DNA of 64,000 nt from Hermatobates lingyangjiaoensis (GCA_026182355.1 JAPFBL010000009.1:496001-560000); one strand, 5' to 3'; counted from the stretch's first letter, positions 1 to 13,100 are shown. Notes: generated from the sequence alone by a model not told the origin. Translations and numbers: made by a program.

Positions 1-1541
1 TTTTATATATTAAATTTCAACAGTGAAATTTTAAAATGCCAGAAAATCATTGTTTTTAGTTAAAATTGCCACGACATATTCTAGAACATCACAAGAAACG
101 GGTTTTCGTTTAAATACATTGCCCTAAGGAAAGTTAGATATTGGTGTCGATCTTGCTGTTCGATCTAAGGCCTAAAATACGCACTTCTTTTGGTGACGAA
201 AACAAGTCAAAACGGCATTGCATTGTCTAGAAGAGCTGTAAATTAATAGTTAATCGTGAATTAACATTATTTCATTAGTATAATATAATTTTGACAAACG
301 ACTTCCTCAACATGTTGTATTTGTACGTCTGTATCTTAAGCACTTAAGAGATTGTATTAATTTCAGGTTTAGAGAAAGTCAACATGCAAGTCGAGAAATT
401 ATCTATACTTACAAGGTGTGTAATGAATTTAAATTATTTTTCCTATTATTAAAGAGATTTTGGCCAATACCTAGACAGTTAATGAAGAGTAAGTATTTTT
501 AAACTATTCTTCGATCGTGTATCTCATTTAATGCCTCATTAATAAACTGTTATTTATTAAGCATGAATATCTCAAGTTAATTTACCTTAAGGTTTTTGCT
601 TCAGGCTTTTGTTTTAATAAGATGCATAGTTCATTAAAGTTAATTGGATCCACCTATGTGAGTGTTTCCCAGCTTATCTCTGTTCTGATCTCTCCGGTAA
701 CTCTGTTCTAATAACACGGGATTAAACTCGTATTCTCGATGTCCGCAACACAACAGTAGCGGGGCCTTACAGTTGAGGAATCCTGCGGTACAGTCCATCG
801 GTCCAAGAAAACACTACGTCAAATGTCATCTGCACATTTCAAAATATGGTATATATCATATTGTGGTTTATAGATTTTAATCTTAAAGAGTGTAATTTGT
901 ATGACTATTTTTTTTTTAATTTTAGTCAATGATTATACTGTAAAACTAACTTTAGAGATTTATTCTCTCTCTCCTTTTTAGCTTTTACAACTTTCATTTG
1001 AAAAAGCACTTCATTCAGGAAGTTTAGAAAACAAAGCTCCACGATTAATAATTCTTTGCGATCAAATTCAAACTGGTTTTTTAATATTCTTAAAATTGTT
1101 TTTTGTAAAACAAATAGCTTAAATATAAAAAAAATCTGTAATTCTGGAACTCTGGGAATGAAAACTAGCACTGGTAATTCTAGATTTTAATTCTAGAATG
1201 GATCAATTTTATCAATATAAGAAGTAAATTGCATCGATATTTATTTATTCTATCAGGGTTTTAGCATGAGAGCACAATGAAATATCGTTGCTTTCACATC
1301 ACCTACATCCTTGCCTATTGTTCGGTTCCACTCTAAACACACCCACCAGCACCTACCTTTCTTTTAGACTTCGTTCTAAACTGCAAAGCTTTATTTCTAA
1401 ATAACCTATTCAAGATTAGATCTTACTATGGAAAGAGTTATTTTCAATTATTTTGGAAAGAGAAGGGTTCAAGTATTTTCTCTTTCCAATTATAGATAAT
1501 CAGGAGCAGGTCGAGCACTGACTCCAATACGATTGAAATAA
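1..1541. other. Intergenic, no gene seen
   Basis: AT-rich sequence without a supportable gene. A slightly GC-richer patch at about 650-830 (with GCAACACAACAGTAGCGGGG) looks like old repeat debris. Short frames here have random composition. Confidence 0.6.
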
Positions 1542-1866
1542 GGGAGCCAGGGTAGCCCGGTTGCAACGTGCTCGCTTCTGGACTGATAGATCCGGGATTC
1601 AGTACCCACTCTGGTCCTCAGTTTATTCATGCGGGAGGTAACTAAATCTGAGCACGTCGTCTCTAAGAGAGAACATTAAGCCGTTGGTCCCGAGCATATG
1701 CGATGTAAGGTAATCGTTAAAGAACCCTGCTCCAAATACACTTGAGTTAGGCAAAATTAAGGATTTCCGATGTAGAATGCTGATTGTGAGATATCGTAAA
1801 GGACCAATTTTTGGGCAAACAAGTTTGCTCTCTGGTGGGGCTGCCACTGCAACTTAATCTAACTGA
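1542..1866 (+). mobile_element. tRNA-derived SINE, copy 1
   Basis: tRNA-like head with GTAGCCCGGTTGCAACG and a B-box-like GGGATTCAGTACCC, a body with CACGTCGTCTCTAAGAGAG and GAGTTAGGCAAAATTAAGGA, and a tail close to GCCACTGCAACTTAATCTAA. Five copies lie in the window, about 280-340 bp each. Confidence 0.8.
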
Positions 1867-2454
1867 AATAACTTTATTCACTTCTACTTATTAGAACATA
1901 AATTTCTCCTCTATATGATCTTGCATAATTATTATGCAAAACTACGTTCCCAAAAATTTATTGAAACTAAATGAACAGTGAAAGCATTTTAAAGCATTGT
2001 GAGTCTAAACAGACTACAGTTTTTTGTTAATATATTCTTCTCAAAGTCATGTTTCTCAAATACCATACTTCTATTGTATCCTCTAACCACTAATAAGTTC
2101 TAAAATTGGACTAAGATTTTTTTAACAAAGAAACTGATCCACATCATTTACACGACTGAATTAATCAATTCACAATAAGAAGTTCTAAGATCTTGGAGTC
2201 AAGTAACTAGTTATCGTCAGTCAGGCTATTGAATTGATTCATTCATAGTAAGAAATTCGAAATTCATAAATTGGTGGAATAAGATCTTTTAATCTCTTAT
2301 AGGATACTGATCCTATGTACTGAACCCATTACTTGAATGAATGATTGAGTCTCATTTTTTGATTTGATACTGTGGTTTACAAGTTGATTTTTATTCCATA
2401 TGTTTGTTGTAAATCCTTGTTAATGACGTTTTGAAGATGTTGTTCTGCGAAGAT

Positions 2455-2790
2455 TAAAGTTTGACTGGGAGGTTGTTGTGTCGCAGTTGAGTAGTGTGTT
2501 GGGGATACGGGCCGCGACGCGTGATGGCAAGCGGAGCGCAGACCTCCCGTTTAGGACCCCACTGATTCGACAAGCCTGTCGAGGCTGACCAGACAAGCCA
2601 AGTCCACTGCTCTCTGCACTAATGCTGCCTAATTGGCAGGACAGTAATGAAGTGCGCGGCCGTTCCTCCCAAGACCTTGGACTCCCGCCCTCACCTCTCT
2701 TACCTCTTCAGCCTGCCAATGCAGCCTTATCTCTGCCAAATCGACTCTGCTCTTCACACAAACCTTATTTATTCACCCTCGTAGTTCTCT
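2455..2790. other. GC-rich patch, probable repeat debris
   Basis: GATACGGGCCGCGACGCGTG and neighbours stand out from the AT-rich background. No frame, no terminal repeats and no tRNA-like fold I can defend. Confidence 0.35.
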
Positions 2791-2961
2791 ACTTCTCATG
2801 ATGCTAGTTTGCTTTGGCAATTATCACCTTCTCAAAAGAAAATTGTAAGGAAAATAGAAGCTATAAGTAAGAAAATCGTGAATGCAGAATCTGCTATCAA
2901 ATTCAATATATATATATATATTCGTATAAATAGCAGTAAATCTTCTTCAATACAAATGTTG

Positions 2962-3184
2962 TTGAAAACCATGGCGGCTTCTGTATTAACGATCTTTGTA
3001 AGTAAATGCTCCTTTTTCCTGAACACTTTGCGATGTTGTACATTTAATTGATGAAGTAACTCACCCACCAATTTACTGTACTGGAGTTACTCTATCAATT
3101 AACTGTACAGCATCGCAAAGTGTTCAGGAAAAAGGAGCATTTACTTAAAAAGATCGTTTATACAGAAGCCGCCATGGTTTTCAA
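2962..3184. repeat. 101-bp-arm inverted repeat (foldback)
   Basis: Arms 2962-3062 and 3084-3184 are about 95% complementary around a 21-bp loop. Both contain AACCATGGCGGCTTCTGTAT and CGCAAAGTGTTCAGGAAAAA words in opposite orientation. A transcript would form a long hairpin. Confidence 0.95.
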
Positions 3185-3461
3185 ATAAATAAATAAATAA
3201 GCTTAATAGGGACAAATGTTTATGGACTTGTCTAAACTGTAACCTCCAAGTTAGCATAGCTTTACCGTAACCTCCCTTATTTATATATCATGCATGTCGA
3301 CTGCGTTATTACTTTTTTTGTAAAGTATTTATACTTAGTTATTATATAGTTATATAGATGTTTAAATTTCTAGTATTAGCAAGTGAAGTTAAAAACACCC
3401 TGAAGATGGTCTACGATGACTGAAACGTTGGTGAATAGTGTAAACGTGAATATAGTTAACA

Positions 3462-3593
3462 ATGAGTTTTGAAGATAAAACTTTTGGAGAATTATTATTT
3501 CATATCCCAGAGAACCTCAGAACACTGATTAGGAAATTAGAAAAGTTAAAGAGAAAAGAGACGAGAACAAGGGTTCAAAAATTGTTGAATGAG
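3462..3593 (+). pseudogene. Penelope-like element ORF 5' fragment
   Basis: A short frame, MSFEDKTFGELLFHIPENLR, runs into RKLEKLKRKETRTRVQKL, the Lys/Leu helix seen near the start of Penelope-like ORFs before a FLxxC..xxxIPxF motif. It lies just after a terminal-repeat-like motif (3400-3430) and runs into (TA)n. Truncated before any reverse transcriptase motif. Confidence 0.45.
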
Positions 3594-3751
3594 ATATATA
3601 TATATATATATAAGACATACTACTGGTCGCCCTTTCTCTCTTTTCTCCTGAAGACGGATCATCCGAAAATTTGAGTTTGTAAGTGTGTCTCTTTCTCTGT
3701 GTGTTGCTTTTCTTCGTTTGTGAACTGATATATATATATATATATATATAA
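3594..3751 (+). mobile_element. (TA)-bounded Penelope-like terminal repeat, copy 1
   Basis: (TA)n, then CCTTTCTCTCTTTTCTCCTG leading into CTGAAGACGGATCATCCGAAA, then a T-rich arm with TTGAGTTTGTAAGTGTGTC, and (TA)n again. Homologous arms recur at 17.7, 18.6 and 51.8 kb. The assignment to Penelope-like elements is by neighbourhood with ORF fragments, not by a complete element. Confidence 0.5.
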
Positions 3752-3792
3752 AGGAGAAAGTGTATCGCTAATTATATATATTGTCTACCTGT

Positions 3793-3984
3793 ATATTCTT
3801 CTCAAGTTCTAAACTACAGTAAGAAATTGGTAAAATGGTTAAGAAGTTTCAACCAAACAAGTGTCTTCGTCAGTTTCCGAACTGATACTGACGATGACCA
3901 CTTGTTTGAAAGACTTTAGTTATTTTTCTATGTTTGGACGTTGATTTTTATTTTACATGTTTATCGTAAAGTCTTGTTATATTC
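3793..3984. mobile_element. Foldback MITE family, copy A
   Basis: Left half TAAACTACAGTAAGAAATTG and CAACCAAACAAGTG; right half with GACCACTTGTTTGAAAGACT, then ACGTTGATTTTTATTTTACA. The two halves are mutually inverted, with a short A+T tail only at the right. Repeated at 5.5, 16.5, 23.8, 25.1 and 28.8 kb. Confidence 0.65.
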
Positions 3985-4179
3985 TTCTTAAAGTATTTCA
4001 TGGCAGGTAGAATTTTATCTTTGCTTATTAACAAAGAAAGAAGTATTTTATCCTGTTAGCACTTTGTACTCTACATTACATTATATTTGTTACCCTTTTT
4101 ACATTAAACAAAAAAAAATTAAATGCTCTTTGATTTAGATTTATTATGCAACTATACTGTTTACAATTTTAAGGGTTTG

Positions 4180-4510
4180 GTAAATAAATAAACGAGAAAC
4201 AGTGCTGTTGGTAGGTTGAATACTCGGTAAAGAAACAAAGGTTTGAGATGGGCAAAGTAAGTGATGAAGCAAATGGAGGCATTAGGAAGGGTTGGGGTGG
4301 GCGGACGAGGGGTGCTGTATTGTAAATTGTCAAAGCTTTCATCATGAATGAGCAAGCAAAAGGTGCAATAAACATGAAGGGAACAGGGAGGACCAGGTGG
4401 TTGGCTGATAGTCAACGGTTTGGCCAAGCCACTAGCGCTCCAAGTCACTGCTCTTCGCATTAACGGGCCATCGGCCTCTCTCTACAGAACCCAACAGGAA
4501 AAAATATAAC
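4180..4510. other. G-rich patch, probable repeat debris
   Basis: Contains AGGAAGGGTTGGGGTGGGCG and AACAGGGAGGACCAGGTGGT. The two overlapping minus-strand frames are low-complexity and do not resemble a protein family. Confidence 0.35.
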
Positions 4511-5542
4511 CATGTTTTTCCTGCTCCTTTGTCGAACCTGGGATGTTGATAATTTCGCGCACTCACCTACCATTGCTTTATAACTTTATGTAATAACTCC
4601 TAATCAACAGTCGACTACCAGCTATAATCTTTCCTTTGTTCTTAATCGTTTTTTGTTGAGCCGCCATTCTTTTTGATTTTATTTCACTTCTATCCACCAA
4701 GATGAAAACAAAATCACTTCAACCTTTCAAATGAATCTTAAATGCCTTGTAAAAATGTTTACACTAAAATATTATACTGCTTTTGTGGTTCACAAATGTC
4801 AATCACGAAACATATGAATCGAATTATTTGGAATAACAACATTAATTTTGAATGTAGGACAAACTCTCATTTTTTTTACGAGGTTCCCTTAATTCAGGTG
4901 ACTTAATAACTTCATATAACTCAGAAAGTATTAAGTTCTTTTTTTTTTATTTTACATTATTAAGTTCAGAGTTCTTTCATTAACTTCTGGCAAAGTTTTG
5001 CAATTCTAACGTAATGTGACTAATTTTAAAGTTAAGGATTATTTGGAATTTGGTTAGCATTTAATGACACAATAACCATGCCTGACTCTAACATTAAAGA
5101 TATACAATTAATTATATATAAATATTACATCGGATGTCGATGTGCACTTTAAAGAGAATTGTAACTTTGTATTTATTTTAGGAAGAATATGAAAATAGTA
5201 TTACAAAGAAGACTATCTATGTTGATTATTGCGATTGTTTCAGGTTTCCATATCTCCACCATCAGTAGTAACTCAGAGTAATACGATTTTGTAGTTCAAG
5301 GAAACATTTACCAACAGGTTTACAGCTTAGTCTGAAATCTACATTAGTTGGTTTAGCTTTTAAATCTTCTGAAAAACTAGATTTGGTTCCATACACAAGT
5401 TTCTTGGAATGCCTGTATAAAACAAAATCTAATTTTAAATTTTAATTACTGTAAATAAGATAACAACTGTCTTCCGTGAACTGAAAATCGTTTTCTCTTT
5501 GTATTGATATGATGGTGGACATCATCTTTAAAGAAATTCAAA

Positions 5543-5757
5543 ATCTAATATCAACTTCCAAAGCACAGTAAGAAATCAGAAAAACGACTAACATCTTTCA
5601 ACTGTAACAAGAAGTCTTTGTCAGAGTAGAGCTCAACTGTTGAGATTTGACCTCTGACGAAAACCGCTTGTTTCGGTTGAAATATCTTAGTTTTTTTTCT
5701 GATATTGTGATTTGAATGTTGACTTTTATTTTTTGTGTTCATTGTGAAATATTTTTA
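5543..5757. mobile_element. Foldback MITE family, copy B
   Basis: Left half AAAGCACAGTAAGAAATCAG; right half CCTCTGACGAAAACCGCTTG, TTTCGGTTGAAATATCTTAG and TTTTTTTCTGATATTGTGAT, then the GTTGACTTTTATTTTTTGTG tail. The best example of the CTGANGA-stem-GAAA motif in this family. Confidence 0.7.
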
Positions 5758-6795
5758 TTAATATCTGCTTTCTAACACAAATACTTACAAAGCTAAAATT
5801 AGTTTGAAGTTCACACGGACTTTATGGACACCCATAAATAAAATAAACAAATATGAATACAAAGTCAATAGAAAACTAAAAAAGTTCGAAGGCCTTTCGA
5901 AGTAGCACGTTGTCAAAGAAATGGCGGTAGGTAATTATTTTTACTTGTACTTTCTACATCAGTAGAAAAAATACAATATATTTAAATGTATTTTAACATT
6001 TTGAAATAAACATTAAATATTTAAGAACACTAAGAGTAGTGATTTTGCTTTTCTACTCACACAGTTTAATTGAAATAGTAATTATTAGCAATTAATACAT
6101 TAATAAAGTGTTGCAAGATATTTTTGATGACTATTCAATATTATTTCATCATTAGAAATTTGTTACTGAAATACTGATGCCTGCGATTAATATAGTGTAC
6201 ATGAATATCTTTAATCTTTAAATATCTTTGATATATGCAATCTTTGATCATCATAGTACTGGTGACACATACCAGTGGAACAGTCTCCATTTCACACCTT
6301 GAAAATACTAAAACTTTTTTGAAAAATACAAATTTTTTTGTTAAATTACAATAAAACATTTTTATGAGAAGAATCGAATAATAGTAATCCAATGGCGCAG
6401 AATAATAAAAAATTAAGTTAATATTTCCTTATCCGTAAAACTGTAATATTGAGGAATGATAATTTGAGTAGTATATGTGTTTTGAAATTGATCTTTCAAT
6501 AAAGATAAGAAATGAGCTGTTGATTAATGAGACTTAAAAGGTACATAGTACTTAAAAGTAATATGAAGATGGCTTTTTATTACGCTTCGGATTATATTTG
6601 TAGGTATATGAGGCATAGCATGACAATTTAGGTTTTGTAGATTTTTTTTTAGTATTTGATTACACACCCTATCACTATAAAATAATCCCTTGAAGAAAAA
6701 TCTGTCTATCTCTAATTCAGTCTCTAGTTCAGTTTGATTTCATAACCTAATTTATGCTATCAGTAAAATAAATTTATGTAAACAATAAATGATGT

Positions 6796-6975
6796 TAAAA
6801 GGAGATTTTTCAAGGAAAATCCAGCTGGTAGAAGAAAGGTACTGCGACACTGATGAAAACATGGACTCCTGGAGAGAGCGCTTGGTGTGCTCTGTACATG
6901 ATTTATCAAAACAGTGACTTTTTTCGATAGCATTATTTATTTATAAAATGCAGTAGTCATTTAGAAAATCTTATA
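6796..6975 (+). repeat. 180-bp direct repeat, copy 1
   Basis: Begins AAAAGGAGATTTTTCAAGGA and includes CTCTGTACATGATTTATC and CAGTGACTTTTTTCGATAGC. Matches 8066-8258 in the same order and orientation. The spacing could reflect a terminal-repeat element or two copies of a short repeat. Confidence 0.75.
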
Positions 6976-7172
6976 AAAAGAAAGGGAGAACTTGTAGCTA
7001 CCGCAGGAGGGAATAGATGTGGGAGAATTTGATGTATGTACTCAGTAGTACTTCATAGTCTACTGAGAACTGTGCTGTTGTCCTGTTCCTCCTACTGTGC
7101 CCCTAACTGTGCAGTACTAAGTACAGAGGTTATGCATTATTATTATTAACTTTCACATACCTCCTTACTTTT

Positions 7173-7274
7173 TGGTGGAGTCGTCCGACGGTTTTGCATC
7201 ATCGAATGGGATGTTCCGGTTGATGAGAGTCCCATTCGATGCAGCCAATGCAAAACCGATTCAATGACTCCATC
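7173..7274. repeat. Hairpin with about 40-bp imperfect arms
   Basis: Left arm GACGGTTTTGCATCATCGAA and TGGGA; right arm TCCCATTCGATGCAGCCAAT and GCAAAACC, with GGAGTC/GACTCC at the outer ends. The loop is about 18 bp (GTTCCGGTTGATGAGA). No gene context. Confidence 0.8.
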
Positions 7275-7309
7275 AACAGTTACTATGTTTATCATAATAT
7301 TGGTTTAAT

Positions 7310-7860
7310 CTGACGGAGCGGTTTTTTACCCATGGCATGAACTGAGAAAGGCAAAGCTGCAACTGTAACTGCTAGTTGGGATGGTATATTTACTGGGGTT
7401 GTCGGCAGTGGATGGATTGAGTGCTATCTTTAAGAGTTCATCTTTCCCCTATAAGAGACGTATGAATACCTTAACAGATGTAAACTATCTTGGGCTGGAG
7501 CCGCAGATAGAATGTCTGCATTATCATTAAGAGATTGTTTAATGTTTATCCCCTGACCCTATTTATTTCTCAAATTCTAATCTTTCACAGCTTACTTCTT
7601 TCAATCACCTTATTTTTTTCTCTTTTTCCCTTCCGTCGTTTTTTTTTTCTTCCTCAGTAAATCTCTTTTACCGATGACTACCAGTTTTTTAAGAATCATG
7701 CACTTCTGCTTACTTTGATCAAGGCTGAGGAAGGCCTAGACAAAACCTTCATTAATTCCATCTTGGCCACATTTCGGATACTGTTCCTCCTCATCCTGGG
7801 GATGTGGTTGGTCTCATGATATTTACCGTCTTCTAAAATGGCTTAATGTATATTTTCAGG
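7310..7860 (+). mobile_element. Decayed relative of the 21.5-kb GC-rich repeat
   Basis: Shares ATGAACTGAGAAAGGCA with 21540-21560 and has other GC-rich blocks (GGCTGAGGAAGGCCTAGAC). No frame survives. It lies between the two 180-bp direct repeats. Confidence 0.3.
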
Positions 7861-8065
7861 ACAAAGATAGGCTCGGTAGAACCCTATGATCCGGAGGGTC
7901 GTAGGTCAAAGATCTGAGTACTCTTAAAATATTGTCAGTACCACGGGGATGGCGTGATCCTCTTGTAAGGTTCCCCATATCCCGTCAATGGTGTCGGACT
8001 TGTGATGGCTGTGGTTCCTCAACCATGAAGAGTAAACTTCCCTTGTGGTAGGAAGTTTACAATAA

Positions 8066-8258
8066 ATCATATTAAAAGAAGATTTTTCAAGGAAAATCCC
8101 AGGTGATACAAGAATGGTACTGTACTGCCACTCTGATGAAAACATGAACTTCTGGAGAGAGGGCTTTGTGTGCTCTGTATTACTATGATTTGTCAAAACA
8201 GTGACTTTTTTCGATAACATTATTTTATGAAATGTAGTAGTATTTTAAAAATCTTTAA
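8066..8258 (+). repeat. 180-bp direct repeat, copy 2
   Basis: Begins TAAAAGAAGATTTTTCAAGG and includes GCTTTGTGTGCTCTGTATTA and CAGTGACTTTTTTCGATAAC. Divergent from copy 1 by scattered substitutions and small indels. Confidence 0.75.
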
Positions 8259-8259
8259 A

Positions 8260-11200
8260 GTAGTGTGAGAAGCAGTATCTTACTTGAGAGGACTCCTGCA
8301 GAGCATCAGAAGGGGGTAGACCCACGACCCTTACCATTGGTAAAGTCCATGAACTTGGCTGGTGGATTTCGGTTCTGGTACTCACTCTAGAAGTGAACCC
8401 GGATCCCAGGGAAATGGGTATCTCCATTCAGGGGGACGACCGAATTCTCATAAATGTCATGATAGTCCATAAACTGTTTGACAAGAGTAGTGTCTGACAC
8501 CTATTCACAGGAAAATGCATATAACGTGTGCAATTATTCTCTGATATTTCTTACAAGTTGCACTCAATGGTTGTCTATTTTAAAGTATTTATTAAAGTAA
8601 GCTAAAACAATATATACTGTAAATTTCGAAGAAACAGAAAAAATGATAAATGACTAATAATTACTGATAGAGTGCATGAGAGTTTGCAATGACGGGCCTG
8701 GGTGGCAGAGCGTCTAATGACTGAGTAGGCGAGAATATGCTTTGGGTGTAACGAACTAACTCCCTTGGCTTGCCTTTGGTTCTAAATATTTTCACGGGGA
8801 CTGCTTGGGTCTGATTTCTCGTCACCCACACCACACCCTCTCATCCCTTGTGCAAATCCTGCTTGCTCAACTGGTTTTGAGCGTCATTTTAGGTTTTTTT
8901 TTTTATAAAATGTATAGGTCACTTCTGAACTGGGTTAACGCTTTCGTTCTGCTCAACCGTTTAAGTCTCCTGAGATATTTTTACCATTTCATTATTTCAA
9001 ACAGACTGTTTGAATTATCATATAATAATTATGTGAAACTTCATCAAGGGAATTTAAAGATGAAATTCCTAGGCAACATTATAGCATTTGATGATTAATT
9101 ATTCTATGTTATTACAAGTTTAATAATAGTAAACTTGAAATGTATCTCTTTATTTTTTTTAGAACTTATGTGACCTAATGATTGAAAAGTTTTTAAACAC
9201 ATTGAAAATAAATTTAATTTTAATTTATACTGAAGGATATAAAGAAAAGACTAACTCAAACTTTGGTTAGATTTATTCTTTTTTTTTTATACAATAAAAT
9301 GGTTCAATATAGAAGGATGTTTTTATTTTCTTCATAAATAAAAACCGGTGGCCATTTATTTTAGAGCCGTTTTGTAAAAAATGGAATTCAATTGCTTTTG
9401 ACATTAGATTGTGAAATTTTTTCCAAGTCACGTCCGACGATTCAAGATTACTATAGTATATAAGCTAAGCTTGTCCGATCCCATCGCCCTGTGAGTGCAG
9501 CAAATGTCCGACCGTGGAATGTAACCTTCACGGGAGGCATTAACCTACCCGCCACGAAGGTCGAGCATGCGCAACAGCCTTCGCTTACCTTACCTCGGAA
9601 AATGTATAACACCCATCATTCTAAGACATCCATTGTCTCCGACATCCATAACAAATCATCGAAATGCATTAATTGAGAATTGAATCACCAGCTATGAATT
9701 TTAATTAGTTGCTCACCCAAATTGCTACTTTTATTAACAAAGAAAAATTATACTCATCCATCATTCATTTCTTACCAAAGCAAATGTGATTCCGCTTCTT
9801 AAGAAGCACGTGGAGCCTTCTGATGTCATTCTGTAAAAGCCTTTCCATTATTTCTGATATTTTCAACCGTTTTGCTTCAGATTCATGCAATATAAGATTT
9901 AAAACCCCGATATAATAGTCAAAAACAGATAGTGTATGTGTGCCAACCATACTAACAAGCACTGAACACAACTTCTTCAGCTATACTAAAACTATTTATA
10001 ATCTATATAAGTTCTTTTGATTTCACAACCTAAGAAGCAAAGAAGTATATTTAGCCATGATATTAAACTATCAATTGCGTATTATAGTAAACTAGCAGAC
10101 GATATTTCACAAAAATTCAGAGATGATACATGGTATTCCAAATATTATGAGAAATTATAGAATAGTAGAAAATATCGTTATAAGTAAATCTATAACTGTC
10201 ATTACATCTGGAGTTTCCTTTATGATTTGCAGCTTTAGATACAGAGCTCAAATTTGATTTTATTCTAAGCAAACTTATTTAGTACGCGGATAGGTTGGAC
10301 TCACTTTTTTAAAGCGAGCAAATTATGATAAACGCCAACAAAATTAAAATTAACTAACAATACTTACTTGCCACAGTAGCAGGCACCTAAAAAAATACTT
10401 GTATATTTTTATTTTAGCTATATATCTGTATGCTTGTGTAGCTAGCCAAACACAGCTTAAAAGTCCATAACTTCTCTTCTACTTTGAATGTCCAATCCAT
10501 TCAAATCTTAGCTTCTAAGTTACACATACAGAAATCTACCGTAATGTTTCAGCTCGTTATGACTAATGGTGGATGGGTTTGCTTATGTAAGCAAAAATTT
10601 CCGTAATTTTTGGACAAATAAAACATACAGATATGTTTCTAAGAGTGGATTCGGTTTCTCTGAAGTATAAAATGTAAAGATAACTTGTAATGAGTCTGTT
10701 GTAAGCAATGTAGAGACAAAACCTTTCTTTTATTTGTATAGATAACAACCCTTTTAAGAAATATTACCCTTTCTTGAATCCACCTGTTCAGCAAAGGCAT
10801 AATTTCAGATCAGTAAACATACTCAACAAGGTGGTTCCTCTTTTTGAACTATATTTTTTTTTGCCTTTTTACAAATAACTTATGCTAATAATATTACTAT
10901 GATAAGCAAAAGTTATACAGTTTTGTAACAAAATATTTTATTTCGTAAATATTTTAAATAAATAAGATATAAATTAATAATTATTACCCTTTGATAAATA
11001 ATAAATAAGTGATATTCTGTATGACTAAGAGCATACTTGCTAAGGACATTTATACAATTTTCGAACACGAACATGATATAAGCAAAAACAGAAATGTATA
11101 ATAAATGCATGCAAACCTCTCAGCTGAGGCCATTGATCATTAATAGTTCTTTTAGACCTGTTTGGCAACCCTCTATTTAACCTATACAGTTAATGGCATG

Positions 11201-12540
11201 TAATTATATTTAATTTAAGAAATTGTTCTTATATTTTTTTTTAAATGCAAAGCTGCATCTTCTGTACTGATATTAGAGCCATCTTATTTTCATATGCCAT
11301 AGAACCTCATAGTAAGGAGTGCCTCCTTGTACGAGCAATTTGCTTTCGTAAAAATGTTTGTCTCGTACGACGAGAAAAAATTGCTAGATTGAGCACAGTC
11401 TTCCTGACAAATGCATTTCTTGCATCCATTTATTGCTCAAGTAATATTATTCATATTACATGTACAGTATTATTTTATTTTTTCTAATTGCACCCCTGTT
11501 AGGGCGCTTAAATAAATATCATATGCTTAAAAACAGTCATTTTGGGGATGGAACGGATTATTTATTTTTATATTAATATCAGTACGAATAATTGCTTCGT
11601 AATACAAGTAAATCTAGAAAACAAATATTCTTCTTATCTCTTAGGTAGGATAAATAAATACCTGAAAAAATACACCACTGGTTGACTATTCTTTGTAGAG
11701 GGAAGAGATAAAGCAGGGTTTAATACCCAGAAATCAAGAATTTATTTATACAATTTAAAGTATTTAAATACCAAACTTAATTCCAAATGTTGTTATTTCT
11801 TTTTAAGCACTGTGTTTATAAAGTTATAAATAGGTTGCTGAAGATTTAGTCAAAATCGAAATTGAAGTCCAATTATATCATACCGACGTTTCGCCGAATA
11901 TATTCAGCATGTTCAGGTAGATTTGGCCAAAAGGCAAATTTTTGTGTTATGGAGATTATAATTAGATATAATGTGATTTATTCCTTACACTATTACAAGT
12001 TAACTATTTCGTGATTAATAATTGTTTATAGGTTTATAATACATCAAGATACAGATACAAATACAACATTCAGATACAAATTTTGCAAACTGAACTAGAC
12101 ATGGGTTAGTTGGAAAAAGAGCGCACGTCATGAAGTATGAACCTTTCTCGATTTCAAGCTTAAAAATTAAGTCAAATCGGAATAAATAAAGCTGGTAAAG
12201 TTACAACAGTGTCGATTAAAATGTCACTCATCTGGAGAAAACTGCAAAAGTATGATTCCTTAAAATTAAGAATTAACTTTGCACTTTTACCATCAGAGCA
12301 GAAATGACTATTCAAATGGACTGTTAGATCTTTAGTTGTCAATGTAGCAGAATTAGAATTAACTTTTTTTTTACAAAATCTTCCACAGTTACCCTTTTAA
12401 AAATCAAATTATTGCCAAATTTCCGGACATGTATGCTAGTAACTAACATACAAAATGATAGTAATATTTAGCATTAATATCAGGAAACAGCTATCCGAAT
12501 CAGTCGCTGAGGTAATAAGACTCTAACAGGCTCTAGTGTA
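8260..12540. other. Repeat-rich intergenic stretch without a gene
   Basis: GC-richer debris at 8260-8460, 8690-8960 and 9470-9610, and an inverted CGAAACGTCGG motif on the minus strand near 11885-11925. Otherwise plain AT-rich DNA. The 9420-9490 part has a TATATAAG box and three GTCCGA words within 85 bp; no gene follows it. Confidence 0.5.
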
Positions 12541-13100
12541 ACAGGTCGGCTGAAAAGTTCGTAGGCTGACACATAGATGGTGTTACTACCATCGATTTCA
12601 TATCATATGAAATAGTACCACCCTTTGAACAATATGTTTGTAGATTTGACAGCAGTTTCGTGACTAATTGCACGGTGAGTGAAGCAACTTTTGTTATAAC
12701 AAAGATAAAAAGGATAAAAAAGATTTTGAGTTTTAATAAAGCATTACTTTCTCATGGAAAAAATACTGTTGAAAAGAACACTTGGCTTGATGAACATTAT
12801 TTAGACAGTGCACCAGGGAAATCAACCATTGAAAAGTGGTTTGCTAAGTTTTGACATAGCGAAATGAGCACCAAGAAGATGACCACAGTGGACGCCCGAA
12901 AGAAGAGCTTCTACTTAGAAAAAAATATGAAATAAGTCATCAGCATAATTTTAAATGACTCTAAAGTAAAATTGATCGAAATAGTTGAGAGGCTGAAGAT
13001 ATCAAAAGAGCGCGTTGGACATATATTGTGCATGAACATCTGGCCATGCAAAAGCTGTCAGCAAAGTGGGTGCTGCACTGATTTTCTAAGAAGCATAATT
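12541..13100 (+). pseudogene. mariner transposase remnant
   Basis: Starts at a TA followed by a terminal-repeat-like AGGTCGGCTGAAAAGTTCGT. Then come broken frames matching the N-terminal half of mariner transposase: LLSHGKNTVEKNTWLDEHY, DSAPGKSTIEKWFAKF, and the helix-turn-helix block IEIVERLKISKERVGHIL. Several frameshifts and stops are present, and the catalytic DD34D half and right terminal repeat are absent. A dead, 3'-truncated copy. Confidence 0.85.

Noticed and set aside
4161..4460. Two overlapping minus-strand frames of 99 and 68 residues
   Set aside because: Pro/Thr/Phe-rich low-complexity translations inside GC-rich repeat debris, with no splice context and no family resemblance.
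9420..9676. TATATAAG box with downstream frame as a gene start
   Set aside because: The 61-residue frame is unlike any family, no introns or further exons can be joined, and the surroundings are repeat debris.
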